Of a stretch of 38,713 nucleotides of DNA, positions 23,726-33,730 are shown one piece after another (positions within the stretch are counted from its first letter, which is position 1; each line of letters begins with the position of its first letter). The translations under genes and the position numbers were made by a program. A model generated the notes under the pieces. It was not told the DNA's origin. It worked only from the letters and a program-made list of their open reading frames with translations, and did not search any database. The DNA comes from Aestuariirhabdus haliotis (GTDB lineage Bacteria; Pseudomonadota; Gammaproteobacteria; Pseudomonadales; Aestuariirhabdaceae): the NCBI RefSeq assembly GCF_023509475.1, contig NZ_JAKSDZ010000029.1, positions 1 through 38,713 of the forward strand. The letters run 5' to 3'.

Positions 23726-25267
23726 TTATTCAACAACCAGGTCTCCCAGATAAGGGAAGTCCATTACGTTAACAACCGCGTCCAGCTTGATGTTCTTACG
23801 AGCACCCCAAGCCAGGTTCTGCCAATGCAGAGGTACAAATGCAGCCTCTTCATACAGAGTACGCTCAACTTGTTGCAGCATAGCTGCGCGCTTGGCAGGA
23901 TCGGTTTCACTGGCAGAATCCTGTATCAGCTTGACCACAGCTTCGTTGCAGTAGTTACCGCTGTTGTACTGACCCCAACCGGTTTCCTTGCTCGGGCAAG
24001 CCGTCAGGAATTCGGTAAAGTTAGCGGAATCTTCAGTATCCGCATGCCAGCCGATCATCATCATGTCAGCCGCACGCTTATCAAACTCAGGCCAGTACTG
24101 GGCTTTAGGCATGGTCTTGAGATCAACTTTGATGTTGATTTTAGACAGCATGTTAGCCACAGCTTCGGCGATTTTGGCGTCGTTCACGTAGCGGTTATTA
24201 GGCGCCATCATGGTTACTGTAAAGCCTTTCTCGTAACCGGCATCCTTCATCAGCTGCTTGGCTTTCTTGATGTCGTAACGTGGCTGCAAAGAAGCATCAT
24301 AACCCGCGTAGCCTTTTGGTCCCTGCTGAGCCGCTGGGGTCGCAAAACCGCGCATGATCTTCTTGGCGATAGCTACGTTGTTGACCGCATGAACAATCGC
24401 CTGACGAACACGAGCGTCCTTGAAGGCTTCGACACGTTCCTGATTCATCTGGAAGGTGATAACACGAGTACCGGGCATGGTAACCAGCTGAGTGTTGTCA
24501 TTCTTCTTGATACGATCGTGGTCGGTTGGTGGGACCGGAGCAATAAAGTCAACATCCCCGGAGAGCAACGCCGCAACACGGGTTGGGCCTTCCTTGATAG
24601 GCGTCAGGACAATGTTTTTCACATTACCTGGTGACTTGGTGTCCCAGTAATCGGCAAAGCGCTCAAAATCAACACGCACGCCCTGCTCTCTTTTCGCTAC
24701 CTTGAAAGGTCCGGTGCCGGATTCATTACGTGAAGCAAAGGTGTCACCGTGCTTTTTCAACATGCCTTTATCTTCGCTGTTCATGTAGAACTTGCTGTCC
24801 ATCGGGAAGATGTAGGTCGCAGCGTTCAACACCAGAGGGAAAGGCTCTTTGGTGACCAGGTCAACGGTATGATCATCAATGACGTTCAGCGCTTCAAAAG
24901 GACCAAAAATCGCTTTGAAATCCGGGCTGGCCAACAGGCGGTCCCAGGTCCATTTAACGTCGGCAGCGGTCATGGTGTTGCCTGAATGGAATTTCACGCC
25001 CTGACGCAGGTGGAAACGAACGGTACGATCGTCGATACGCTCCCACTTTTCCGCCAGACGAGGCTCCATACCCAGATCCTTGGTCCAGCGCACCAGTGGA
25101 TCGAACACCATGTGCGAGTACTGCAGGGTTCCGCCAGACAACTGCTCATGGGGATCCATCGATACCGGATCAGCGTCATAGGCCATTTTCAAGGTTTTGG
25201 CTTGAGCCCCAAGGCTCATGCCGGCGGCCAGTACGGCTCCTGCCAGAATGGCAACTCCTCTTTTCAT
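23726..25267 (-). CDS. Peptide-binding protein of ABC transporter, DppA type
   Basis: A 513-residue periplasmic solute-binding protein (SBP family 5). The signal peptide is MKRGVAILAGAVLAAGMSLG followed by AQA, with cleavage before KTLKMAYD. Family markers include DPVSMDPHEQ, the segment HLRQGVKFHSGNTMTAADVK (about 81-100) and, near the end, FVPLHWQNLAWG. It captures di- or oligopeptides and hands them to the two permeases encoded downstream. The ATG at 25267 is chosen over 25303 because GGGG lies 7 nt upstream and the signal peptide starts there. A gap of 100 bp to the ATPase gene may carry its own promoter. Confidence 0.94.
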   Translation of the reverse strand: MKRGVAILAGAVLAAGMSLGAQAKTLKMAYDADPVSMDPHEQLSGGTLQYSHMVFDPLVRWTKDLGMEPRLAEKWERIDDRTVRFHLRQGVKFHSGNTMTAADVKWTWDRLLASPDFKAIFGPFEALNVIDDHTVDLVTKEPFPLVLNAATYIFPMDSKFYMNSEDKGMLKKHGDTFASRNESGTGPFKVAKREQGVRVDFERFADYWDTKSPGNVKNIVLTPIKEGPTRVAALLSGDVDFIAPVPPTDHDRIKKNDNTQLVTMPGTRVITFQMNQERVEAFKDARVRQAIVHAVNNVAIAKKIMRGFATPAAQQGPKGYAGYDASLQPRYDIKKAKQLMKDAGYEKGFTVTMMAPNNRYVNDAKIAEAVANMLSKINIKVDLKTMPKAQYWPEFDKRAADMMMIGWHADTEDSANFTEFLTACPSKETGWGQYNSGNYCNEAVVKLIQDSASETDPAKRAAMLQQVERTLYEEAAFVPLHWQNLAWGARKNIKLDAVVNVMDFPYLGDLVVE

Positions 25268-25367
25268 GTTATTACCCCTAAGTAGTATGGATAGTAGCCG
25301 CAAAGGCGACCTTTATTATCAGGTTCGAGTATAGACTCCTACCTGGCCGTCATTGCATGACGGTTTA

Positions 25368-27101
25368 TTACGCAGCGCCTCCTGCAACAATCTCCAGCCC
25401 CTCACGGGAAAGCCCTTCAAGGCGTGGGATCAATGACAGCAAGCTTTGCGTGTATTCGTGTTGTGGCGAGTTAAACAGGGTTTCTGTTTCCGCCACTTCA
25501 ACCAGTGCCCCATATCGCATCACCCCGATGCGATCGCACATCTGGCGAATCACCGGTAAATCGTGGCTGATAAACAGCATGGTCAAACCCAACTCATCCT
25601 GCAGATCCTTGAGCAAATTGAGAATCTGGGCCTGAACCGACACGTCGAGCGCAGAAGTCGGCTCATCGCAGATCAAAAAGCGTGGACGAGTCGCCAGTGC
25701 ACGTGCAATAGAAATACGCTGGCGTTGGCCTCCAGAGAATTCATGGGGGAACTTGACCCCGGCTGCGCTGCCCAATCCCACGTGATCCAACAGATCTCCG
25801 ACGATGCTTCTGATCTGCTTCTCATCCTCAGCCAGATTATGGAAACGAATTGGCTCAGCGATAATGTCGCTGATGGTCATCCGGGGATTCATGGAAGAGT
25901 ATGGGTTCTGAAAAACCATCTGCATCTGTCGACGAAAGGGGCGGCGCGCCCGCTCACTCATGGAACTGATCTGCTGTCCGGCAAAGGTTATGGTCCCGGA
26001 ATCTTCTTTGTACAGGCCTGCGATAATTCGTGCAATCGTCGACTTACCGCTACCACTTTCACCCACCAGACCAAAGGTTTCCCCTTCCTTGACCGTAAAA
26101 GAAACGTTACTGGAGGCCTGCACATATTTGCGGTTTTTTTCCAAAAATGCGTGCTGGGTTTCAAAGCGCAGATTGACGTTCTCGACGGTAAGAATATCGC
26201 CGCCTTCACGGCTGAAATCCATATCCTTGCCCAGCCAATGGGTGGCCAGGTCTATCTTGCTCGGCTCAACATCGGCACCTTCGATGTAATCCACCAGGGG
26301 AAAACGAATCAGCTTGATATCTGAACGCGGGACCGCACTGATCAGGCTTTTGGTATAAGCATGTTGCGGACTGCCCAGAATTTGCTCGGTCGAACCACTT
26401 TCAACCATCTGACCACGATACATGACGCAGACACGATCGGTGACATTGGCAATAACCCCCATATCGTGGGTCACAAAGATGCAGCCAACCTGCTTCTCTT
26501 TGCACAGACCACGAATCAATTCGAGTATCTGGTCCTGAATTGATACATCCAGTGCGGTGGTAGGCTCATCGGCAATAATCAACTCGGGCTCACTGCACAG
26601 GGCAATGGCGATCACCACGCGTTGACGCATACCGCCAGAAAACTGATGGGGATACTGCTTGATGCGAACTTCTGGCTCAGGAATACCAACCTGCTCCAGC
26701 ATACTCAGGGCACGCTTATAGGCTTCTTGTTCACTCACATTCAAATTGATAGTAATGGTTTCAACCAGTTGCTGCTCGACGGTGAACAACGGGTTGAGAG
26801 AGGTCATAGGGTCCTGAAAGATGAACCCGATACGGTTACCACGAATTTTACGCATGGACTCAGCATCGAGTCCGGAAATGCGTTCACCGTTAAGATGAAC
26901 ATCGCCCAAGGCAACCCGCCCCGGGGGGCTCAAGAGGTCAATAATGCCGTTACCAATCGTGGATTTTCCGGCGCCACTCTCGCCAACAAGGCCGACAATT
27001 TCACCAGCCTCAACTTCAAAACCAATATCATCCACAGCCACAGCCACCCCATGACGGGATGGGAATTCAATGCGTAGATTCTTAACATCTAACAGCGGCA
27101 T
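25368..27101 (-). CDS. Peptide ABC transporter ATPase with two fused ABC domains (DppD-DppF type)
   Basis: A 577-residue cytoplasmic protein combining both ATPase subunits of a dipeptide importer. Domain 1 has Walker A GESGAGKST (40-48), signature FSGGMRQR (from 154) and Walker B LIIADEP (174-180). Domain 2 has Walker A GESGSGKST (347-355), signature FSGGQRQR and Walker B FLICDEP. The end of each has the OppD/OppF extension with SPQHAYTKSL or SPQHEYTQSL. Such fusions are common in proteobacteria (GsiA/YejF-like). It is the first gene of the operon, followed by binding protein and permeases, with GGGG 5 nt before the ATG. Confidence 0.94.
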   Translation of the reverse strand: MPLLDVKNLRIEFPSRHGVAVAVDDIGFEVEAGEIVGLVGESGAGKSTIGNGIIDLLSPPGRVALGDVHLNGERISGLDAESMRKIRGNRIGFIFQDPMTSLNPLFTVEQQLVETITINLNVSEQEAYKRALSMLEQVGIPEPEVRIKQYPHQFSGGMRQRVVIAIALCSEPELIIADEPTTALDVSIQDQILELIRGLCKEKQVGCIFVTHDMGVIANVTDRVCVMYRGQMVESGSTEQILGSPQHAYTKSLISAVPRSDIKLIRFPLVDYIEGADVEPSKIDLATHWLGKDMDFSREGGDILTVENVNLRFETQHAFLEKNRKYVQASSNVSFTVKEGETFGLVGESGSGKSTIARIIAGLYKEDSGTITFAGQQISSMSERARRPFRRQMQMVFQNPYSSMNPRMTISDIIAEPIRFHNLAEDEKQIRSIVGDLLDHVGLGSAAGVKFPHEFSGGQRQRISIARALATRPRFLICDEPTSALDVSVQAQILNLLKDLQDELGLTMLFISHDLPVIRQMCDRIGVMRYGALVEVAETETLFNSPQHEYTQSLLSLIPRLEGLSREGLEIVAGGAA

Positions 27102-27458
27102 AACTTCCCCTGAAACCAGACGCCTTCTGGCGATTATTCAACATAGTAGGGTCATTCCATAACCACTAGTGCCAAGCACCACTGACAACAGCAGCGCCCC
27201 TCCCGAAAAAGAATGAACGAGAGCCAAGTATTCTAAGCGGGCAGGTCCGACGTAAGTAACTACCGAAAGCCCTTTGTCGAGCTACCCTGACATGCAGATC
27301 GGTGCTTTTCAATAGCTGTAGGTATATCTACTTATAGGTACAAATCCCTATTTCCGCGAATTTGCGAGGCTGATTACAGAAGCACAGAGACCGCCCGTAA
27401 TACCTGAATCGAGGCCACGAAATTCCGGCATGACAACCCAGTTTGGCCATTACGGGGG
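27102..27458. other. Intergenic region upstream of the peptide transporter operon
   Basis: About 357 bp between the ATPase start and the thpR stop, both genes on the minus strand. It should hold the promoter of the transporter operon. A small dyad GTAG-GTATAT-CTAC lies near 27317. I see no coding frame with a ribosome site, no strong terminator and no clear -35/-10 pair. Confidence 0.5.
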
Positions 27459-27989
27459 TTAGAGCCAACGAGTCAATACTGAGGGATACCGCACCCCATG
27501 GAGCGTACTCAGGCTTTGGCGTAGAGACAGGCTGAACAACTCAAAGTCAAAGGGAGGCACCTCAATATCGGCCAGCACCCTGTGATCAATCCTCCTAACT
27601 CTTCTGGCAATGGTTATGTGAGCCCGTAATGGGGAAGGATTTCCCAATGCCTCTGCGATCGCTTCCAACTGTCCCATCGAGTAAACCGACAAGGTTAGTG
27701 CGCCAGGACGGCGCTGATCCGGTAGCCATAAAAACGAATCCGCTCTGACGGGAATTGAAGCGGGGCAGGCTATGACCTTGAGCCTCTCTTTAAGGGCCGG
27801 TGTTTGCTCAACGCCCACCGTTCCAAGAAAGTAGAGGGTGATATGGTAATTCTGCTTCGGCACCCATTTCGCCTGCGGAAACCTAGGGGCCAACTCGCTT
27901 GCTACCCAATCGGCCAGCAAATCTGATGCCGGCGGCAAATCTGCACTAAAAAAAAGCCGTAAGGGTTTATCTGCATGGGTTGTCGTCAA
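27459..27989 (-). CDS. thpR: RNA 2',3'-cyclic phosphodiesterase
   Basis: A 176-residue 2H phosphoesterase, the same length as the E. coli enzyme. The two catalytic motifs are HITL at 49-52 and HITI at 124-127. FFSADLPP at the start and PF.FELFSLSLRQS near the end fit the ThpR/LigT family, which opens 2',3'-cyclic phosphates on RNA ends. The reading frame has no ATG at its start; a TTG at 27989 with GGAGG 8 nt upstream is the best initiation site. It diverges from the 122-residue gene, whose start lies only 59 bp away. Confidence 0.9.
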   Translation of the reverse strand: MTTTHADKPLRLFFSADLPPASDLLADWVASELAPRFPQAKWVPKQNYHITLYFLGTVGVEQTPALKERLKVIACPASIPVRADSFLWLPDQRRPGALTLSVYSMGQLEAIAEALGNPSPLRAHITIARRVRRIDHRVLADIEVPPFDFELFSLSLRQSLSTLHGVRYPSVLTRWL

Positions 27990-28048
27990 ACTCTCGCCCT
28001 CCCCGTGTTACACTCAGCGTCCCATGATCTGAATTGAGTTTCGACCCT

Positions 28049-28417
28049 ATGGCCACCAACGGTGAATCCGCTGCACTCTGGCTTGCTGAGAATACCAGTC
28101 ACTTGTCCAGACAACGTATCGAACAGGTCAGAAACAATGTTTTTCAGAAACTGGAAGTTCTGAACGAAGATCACCCCGACGCCCCGGGCTTGCTAGAAGC
28201 CCTGGAAGTGCTCGACCAACATCTGGAATCAGACGCGGAACCTCAAAACATGCCAGCGCCACCAGCCCCTCCATCGAGCCCCTCAGACTCGATCAGCGAG
28301 TCCGCAGGGCTGGACCTGTCACCTCTGATACCTGAGCAGAGCGAAGCAAACCCGCTCGATCCTGACGAGAAACGAGCGCGCTTTCAGGAATTGCTTGCCC
28401 AGAGCCGAACCTCATAG
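28049..28417 (+). CDS. Hypothetical acidic protein
   Basis: A 122-residue soluble protein, not recognised. Residues about 1-62 are predicted helical with heptad-like leucines (SRQRIEQVRNNVFQKLEVL, then LLEALEVLDQHLES). A Pro/Ser-rich linker (about 66-95) follows, then a short helix DPDEKRARFQELLAQSR. It has no signal peptide. The ATG at 28049 is preferred over a TTG at 28034; the ribosome site is weak in both cases. It converges with the DUF748 gene, 12 bp away. The real-gene call rests on coding-like composition and on filling the gap. Confidence 0.65.
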   Translation: MATNGESAALWLAENTSHLSRQRIEQVRNNVFQKLEVLNEDHPDAPGLLEALEVLDQHLESDAEPQNMPAPPAPPSSPSDSISESAGLDLSPLIPEQSEANPLDPDEKRARFQELLAQSRTS

Positions 28418-28429
28418 CAAGCCCACAAA

Positions 28430-31423
28430 TCAATCGGTCAAGCTCAACACTATCTGCACTCTTCCTTGCTCAACCGGCGCGTCACTATTGACTTCGAGCA
28501 GGTACAGATTTTCAGCCGGGTATTGCAAAGCCTCCACCAGATAACGACGCACCTCAGCCGCACGCTGCTGGGCCAATTGGCGCAGCACCGACGGTTGAGG
28601 CTTGATATCCCGGATCAATACCTGCTCCATCTCTACCAGTGACGGTAATGTGGCTGCTTGAGACGCTTCCTCACCCAGATACTCCCGGAAACGTTCAACG
28701 ACCAGGGATTCCTTCAACTCGGTGGGCACAATCAAGTCATTTGGTGTTCCAGGAACAGATTTACCTTCCGCTTTAAGCCGCTGCCAGGCCAACGTCTGCA
28801 ACTGCTGCTGCCATTGCAGTTGTGCATACACCGGCCAGTCGAACGCCTGATTGGAGCCACCGGTTAATTCCAATTTGATGGTCGGCCGCTCGGCCAATGC
28901 CGTCGTCAAGGTTTGCAAGCGCTCTCGCACCTCAGGTGATAATTCCTGGCTACCCGCTGGAAAGCCGATATTGCCATAACTCTCCGCGTCCTCACCCAAC
29001 AAACTGCCCAATGCCCTGAAGGGAGAGCTGATGATATTGGTAATCAGGTTGATGAAGGCTTTGGCCACCAGGGAGCCATAGCTGAACTCGGGGTTATCCA
29101 GATCACCACTGACCGGGAGATCAATATCGATACGCCCACTGCTGTCTTTCATCAGGGCAATGGCCAGGGTAACCGGCAAACTGGTGGCATCCGGGCTGTC
29201 GGTGCGACTTCCCAGCGTTAACTGGTCCAGCACCATTTTGTTGTCCCCTTGCAACTGTCGGTTCTCCAATTGATATTGCAGGTCGAGAGAGAGCTTGCCC
29301 TTATCAATGCGGTAACCGGCAAACTTGCCTGAATAAGGCGTCAGGGTCGTCAGCTCGACGTTTTTGAAAGACACCCCCAAATCCGTAAACGCCTCCGCGC
29401 TCAGGGGGTTAATAGCCCCCTTGATGACTACCGGAGCATAACGATCAACCTTACCCGATATGTCGACCACCGCCCTGGCATCGATATCGGAACTTAAGCC
29501 ATCCACCCGTCCGTTAAGCTGGAAAATTCCGGTGGCAAACTGTGGAGTCAGGCTAAGGTCGGCAAAATTGGCTTCACCCTCTACAATCTCTATGCGTCCT
29601 ATGGATACATCAAAGGGTTTCTCGTCTTCAGTCCCGTTTTCTCCAGAAGAGGTCGTCTCGTCCGCCGGTTCATCCGCTGCTGTTGGCGAGCTCAGAATCT
29701 GGCTCACATTCACGCTAAGATCCGGGTAGATAATGACCCGGGCATAGGGCGTATTGGTGGCAATACGGGCAATCGACAACTGCCTTTGCTGTTGGTCAAA
29801 AGCTATCTCCTCGACCAGCAACGCTTTCCATTTAACAAACTCCTGATAATCGATAGTGTCTCGAGTGACCAGCTCATCGACCCCCAGATGACCGCCTAGC
29901 TTCAATTGAGGTTGTTCGCCGCCTTGCCACAACAGATGCCCATCGAGGCTGGCTTTACCCTGCTCCAACTGAACCTGAAACAATGGGTCAAGGTAGGATT
30001 GAAGCCGCGACAGGTCAAAGTCCTTCACTGAAACATCCATCTCCACTCGCGGGCTAAACCAAAGCTGACCTGACAAAGACAGCTGAGCACCATCATCCAC
30101 CTCAGCGCCGACATTGAAGGCCAGGGGTTGATTCTGTGGAAACGTTACAGGTCCGCCTTGTAATGCCAATGGTTGAAGGGTCCACGAGGGTGAGGGGTCG
30201 AGAGACTGATCGCTAAAATCGATTTGATAGTTGGATAACTCAAAGGAGGTCAGCGCAACCTCCCAGGGCAGTTCCCCCTTCTCAACAGCCATATCCTCTG
30301 CGGCAGCCGAGGCCGAAGTCCCGGCGCCCTGCTCAACCATCGCGTTTTCGGCCGTTCTCACCCTGGCAAACAGACCCAGCAAGTCTATTTCTCCGGTCCG
30401 CTTGAGCTGACTGGATATCTGAGCGTCCCGGCTGGATAGTTGGTCAATCACCACTGTCTGTTGACCCGAGTCTATCGAGATCCCCTTGAAGGCCAGCTCA
30501 GGAATCGAAATCAGATTATCCGCCGCTCGCTTATACCCCAGATTGAAATCACTGAGCTGAAAGAGCCCCTTCTCAATGGAGAACACCGGCCGGTCACCCG
30601 AACCGTCAAAGGTATAACTTGCCGACAGAGAAACCTCGCCCTGAAATACTTCGAATGCAAATTGCTCCTGCCAGTATTCCCACAACCTCCGTACACGAAC
30701 GCCTTCCAGCTTAAGCGCCCCCTCGGAGCGCAGCGGCACCAGACTAAGCTGTCCCTGCCAGCTTAACGAAGTATCCTGGTCGAGTCGGGCTTTAAATGAA
30801 TATGGCGCCTCCTCAGCCTGAGCTCGGGTACTGAAGTTAAATAGCTCCAGATTGAGCGGAAATAGATCAGCTTTGTAGGGTTCTTCCCTGGAACGATCGT
30901 CAAAGAGAATCTGACCCTGACTGATGTTCAAATGCTCAACACGCAAGGGCAAAGGAGAGGCATCCTCACTTGCTTCCGGATCACTCCCCCCGTTCGGGTC
31001 CACAGCAATTTTCTGGATCAGCTGATCCCAGTTCACTTCCTGTTGCTGATTGATGACCAAGGTAACCAGTGGACGATCAAGCTGAAAGCGCTCGAGGACC
31101 AGTTGACCAATAAAGAGATGTCGCACCGAAAGGTTGAGATGAAGGTGATCGAAGGCAAGCTGACGCTCTTGCTCTACGCCACTGAGTTCAAATCGCCGTA
31201 ATGACAGGCTGAAATCGAAGGGATTAATCTCCAACCGACCCAGACTCGCCTCCTGCCCGGTCATTTCACTGACACGGGTTTCGAGCAACGAACGCATGGG
31301 CTCCGGCAGCACCAAAAAGCCAACAATACTGTACAAAACCAGGGCGATCAGGCCATAGATTGCACGTCGCTGCCAACTACTGAGCTGGTTCCAATAACGA
31401 CTCCCTGCAGCATTACTACTCAT
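28430..31423 (-). CDS. DUF748 (AsmA-like) envelope protein
   Basis: A 997-residue protein anchored by one N-terminal helix (about 19-40), with the rest in the periplasm. Long stretches of beta-rich repeats such as LGRLEINPFDFSLSLRRFEL (about 46-65) and VEHLNISQGQILFDDRS are typical of DUF748/AsmA-type proteins, now thought to form bridge-like lipid-transfer grooves between membranes. The segment IDLPVSGDLDNPEFSYGS and the amphipathic stretch LITNIISSPFRALGSLLG (about 795-815) mark the conserved C-terminal DUF748 region. A charged tail (about 830-997) resembles an OmpA-like end. It is transcribed alone. Lipid transfer is inference from the superfamily. Confidence 0.87.
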   Translation of the reverse strand: MSSNAAGSRYWNQLSSWQRRAIYGLIALVLYSIVGFLVLPEPMRSLLETRVSEMTGQEASLGRLEINPFDFSLSLRRFELSGVEQERQLAFDHLHLNLSVRHLFIGQLVLERFQLDRPLVTLVINQQQEVNWDQLIQKIAVDPNGGSDPEASEDASPLPLRVEHLNISQGQILFDDRSREEPYKADLFPLNLELFNFSTRAQAEEAPYSFKARLDQDTSLSWQGQLSLVPLRSEGALKLEGVRVRRLWEYWQEQFAFEVFQGEVSLSASYTFDGSGDRPVFSIEKGLFQLSDFNLGYKRAADNLISIPELAFKGISIDSGQQTVVIDQLSSRDAQISSQLKRTGEIDLLGLFARVRTAENAMVEQGAGTSASAAAEDMAVEKGELPWEVALTSFELSNYQIDFSDQSLDPSPSWTLQPLALQGGPVTFPQNQPLAFNVGAEVDDGAQLSLSGQLWFSPRVEMDVSVKDFDLSRLQSYLDPLFQVQLEQGKASLDGHLLWQGGEQPQLKLGGHLGVDELVTRDTIDYQEFVKWKALLVEEIAFDQQQRQLSIARIATNTPYARVIIYPDLSVNVSQILSSPTAADEPADETTSSGENGTEDEKPFDVSIGRIEIVEGEANFADLSLTPQFATGIFQLNGRVDGLSSDIDARAVVDISGKVDRYAPVVIKGAINPLSAEAFTDLGVSFKNVELTTLTPYSGKFAGYRIDKGKLSLDLQYQLENRQLQGDNKMVLDQLTLGSRTDSPDATSLPVTLAIALMKDSSGRIDIDLPVSGDLDNPEFSYGSLVAKAFINLITNIISSPFRALGSLLGEDAESYGNIGFPAGSQELSPEVRERLQTLTTALAERPTIKLELTGGSNQAFDWPVYAQLQWQQQLQTLAWQRLKAEGKSVPGTPNDLIVPTELKESLVVERFREYLGEEASQAATLPSLVEMEQVLIRDIKPQPSVLRQLAQQRAAEVRRYLVEALQYPAENLYLLEVNSDAPVEQGRVQIVLSLTD

Positions 31424-31628
31424 AAGGCATCCCTTACCTCAAACTCATATGGCTAGTGATTCAATCAGTTGCAAGAATTGTAGCAAGGTTCCATGGCATT
31501 AAAATGAAAGGAATGTCCGCTTACAGTCTGGAGCAGGAAGATCACGGCCTGTAAAAACACAGTTGTTTCACTTTAACCAAGGCCCCAATACAATAGCCAG
31601 CCTCCGGCATTCAAGGCACCGACCCTCC

Positions 31629-33017
31629 ATGTCCTCCTCCGTATTGTTAACTGAAGTTCGCAGCATGCTTAGCCTGGCGGCGCCGTTGTCGCTTATTTTT
31701 CTGGGACAGGTGGCTATCGGGGCTACAGACACCATTATGATCGGACGCCTGGGCTACGAGACCCTGGCCGGTGCGGCACTGTCACTGAACATTTATCTGC
31801 TGTTATCGATGATCGCCATCGGTCTTACCGTTGCCGCCACGCCCTTACTGGCCCGTGCCGCCAGCGCACAGGATCATGATGCACTGCGCCAGTGCATTCA
31901 TCACAGCGTCTTGATCGCTCTTGTGGTCAGCTTTTTACTGAGTCTGTGCCTGTATTTTGTTGGACCCGTGTTACTTTTACTCGGGCAACAAGCCACTCTG
32001 GTCGCGATCGGCGTCGAGTACATGGATATTATGCGTTGGAGCCTGATACCGGCGATGTTGATGATCGCCCTGCGAAACCTGTTTTCGTCTCTTCAACGCC
32101 CCTTACCCGCATTGCTCGTGATGTGCGTTGCCGTGATATTAAATATCATCCTTAACTACATACTGATCTTTGGCCACTGGGGAGCACCGGCCATGGGCGT
32201 ACAAGGCGCCGGAACCGCCAGTGTGATCGTTAACCTGTTTATGGCTCTGAGCCTGTTGCTGATCGCAGCCATACGACCAGAGATTCGACCCTATAAGCTC
32301 TTCAGCAGCGGGTTTGTTTTCGATCCCGTATTGACCACAAAACTACTGCGCATCGGAGGCCCTATCAGCCTCGCTTTTTTGCTCGAAGAGGGGCTTTTTT
32401 CCGGCTCGATACTGCTAATGGGCTTTATCGATGGAGCCTCGGTTGCCGCCCATCAAATTGCCATTCAGGTCGCCGCCATTACCTATATGTTTATTCTGGG
32501 TATCGGCAATGCTGCTACGGTCAAAGTGGGTAGCGCGATGGGGAACCACTCCCACCTGGGAGTGGTGCGGAGCGGCTGGATCGCAATGGGTTTGGCCTCC
32601 TCCATTATGCTCTTGCTGGCTTTGTTCATCTGGAATTTCCCGCAACTGATCATCTCCCTGTTCCTGGACACCCAGGACCCTGAGAACACCCGGGTCATTC
32701 AGCTTGCCGTAAGCTTTCTTGTCGTGCTGGCAATATTCCAGGTGCTGGACGGTATTCAGCTGACTGCCGTCGGGGCACTGCATGGCTTTCCCGATACCCG
32801 TATTCCGATGCTAATGGGTGCTCTAAGCTTTTGGGGCATCGGCTTTGGTATGGCTATCTTGCTCGGTTTCGTCCTGGACTGGCAAGGGATAGGTATCTGG
32901 GTCGGCCTGGCTTCCGGATTGGGCGTCATGGCCATACTGGCAAGCTGGCGTTTCTATCACCTGTCACATCGTTGTGAACTCTATTTCGACCGCCCCAGAG
33001 ACAACCCTATTGGCTAG
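31629..33017 (+). CDS. MATE family efflux transporter (NorM-like)
   Basis: A 462-residue inner-membrane protein with 12 predicted helices in two six-helix halves, the length of NorM. Helix 1 has PLSLIFLGQVAIGATDTIMI, with the Asp and Gln pattern of the N-lobe. GVQGAGTASVI and the second-half AAHQIAIQVA are classical MATE motifs. It would export cationic drugs or dyes in exchange for Na+ or H+. The ATG at 31629 is preferred over a TTG at 31563 because MATE proteins begin about 15 residues before helix 1. The ribosome site is poor. No regulator gene is adjacent. Confidence 0.92.
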   Translation: MSSSVLLTEVRSMLSLAAPLSLIFLGQVAIGATDTIMIGRLGYETLAGAALSLNIYLLLSMIAIGLTVAATPLLARAASAQDHDALRQCIHHSVLIALVVSFLLSLCLYFVGPVLLLLGQQATLVAIGVEYMDIMRWSLIPAMLMIALRNLFSSLQRPLPALLVMCVAVILNIILNYILIFGHWGAPAMGVQGAGTASVIVNLFMALSLLLIAAIRPEIRPYKLFSSGFVFDPVLTTKLLRIGGPISLAFLLEEGLFSGSILLMGFIDGASVAAHQIAIQVAAITYMFILGIGNAATVKVGSAMGNHSHLGVVRSGWIAMGLASSIMLLLALFIWNFPQLIISLFLDTQDPENTRVIQLAVSFLVVLAIFQVLDGIQLTAVGALHGFPDTRIPMLMGALSFWGIGFGMAILLGFVLDWQGIGIWVGLASGLGVMAILASWRFYHLSHRCELYFDRPRDNPIG

Positions 33018-33102
33018 GCCTGTGTTTTTGAACACTTATTAAAAACCCCAAATCGCGGACTAATTTGTCTAAAAGCGCTCTGTACTCGTCGATTGTCTAT
33101 TT

Positions 33103-33108
33103 TATAAT
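33103..33108 (+). promoter_or_regulatory. Perfect -10 box upstream of the 182-residue membrane protein gene
   Basis: A consensus TATAAT lies 43 bp before the ATG at 33152. The region where a -35 box would be is poor. Transcription would start about 35 nt before the gene. Confidence 0.4.
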
Positions 33109-33151
33109 CAGCCATTAACAACCTGACAACGACAGACTGCCGGTACCTGCC

Positions 33152-33700
33152 ATGAAGCGACTCTACTATCTGGCTGATGACCTCGAAAGCGTGGACCGTA
33201 TTTCCGAGGACCTGCATGCCGAAGGCATCTCCGACTGGCGTTTTCACGTCTTCAGTAAGGATAACGATGGCCTGCTGCACCATCATTTGCACTCCGCAAC
33301 GCCCTTGCAGAGCAGCAATATTATCTACAGTGGAGAACGGGGGGCCATCGTCGGGGGCCTGAGCGGCCTGTTAATCTGCCTGCTAATGATTGGCACCCAG
33401 CCCATTGGCGAGCAGATATCAAGCACAGCCATCATCCTTATCACTGCGCTCTGTATCCTGGGCGGGGGCTGGCTGGGCGCATTGAGCGGACGCAATCAGC
33501 AACATTACAAAATTTCTCGTTTTCAACCGGCTATCGAGTCGGGCAGGTACCTGATTATTGTTGATATCCGCCGCCATGAAGAGCTGGCGGTGCGAGGCGT
33601 GATGCAACAGTACCATTCGAGCGTCCCCCTGGCGGGTGTTGATTCCTCTATCACCAACCCCTTTGCCACAGGCTCAAACTCCCCACCACCTCCTGCCTGA
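33152..33700 (+). CDS. Conserved membrane protein of unknown function
   Basis: A 182-residue protein. The N-terminal 60 residues are soluble, starting KRLYYLADDLESVDRIS, and look like a small alpha/beta sensor-type fold. Two hydrophobic, glycine-rich helices follow at about 64-82 (GAIVGGLSGLLICLLMIG) and 92-113. The C-terminal part is soluble with YLIIVDIRRHEELAVRGVM, then a proline-rich tail. Similar proteins occur in Pseudomonas-type genomes without assigned function. The glycine-rich helix pair resembles general-stress or low-temperature membrane proteins, but only weakly. Confidence 0.78.
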   Translation: MKRLYYLADDLESVDRISEDLHAEGISDWRFHVFSKDNDGLLHHHLHSATPLQSSNIIYSGERGAIVGGLSGLLICLLMIGTQPIGEQISSTAIILITALCILGGGWLGALSGRNQQHYKISRFQPAIESGRYLIIVDIRRHEELAVRGVMQQYHSSVPLAGVDSSITNPFATGSNSPPPPA

Positions 33701-33730
33701 CCAGACTCAGCTCAATGCAGGCGTCCGGCC

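Noticed and set aside
23825-24634. 269-codon plus-strand frame opposite the peptide-binding protein gene
   Set aside because: It is antisense to a clear SBP family 5 gene and shows no domain signature. The same holds for the frame at 25563-26324 opposite the ATPase gene and that at 15936-16553 opposite the DUF294 gene.
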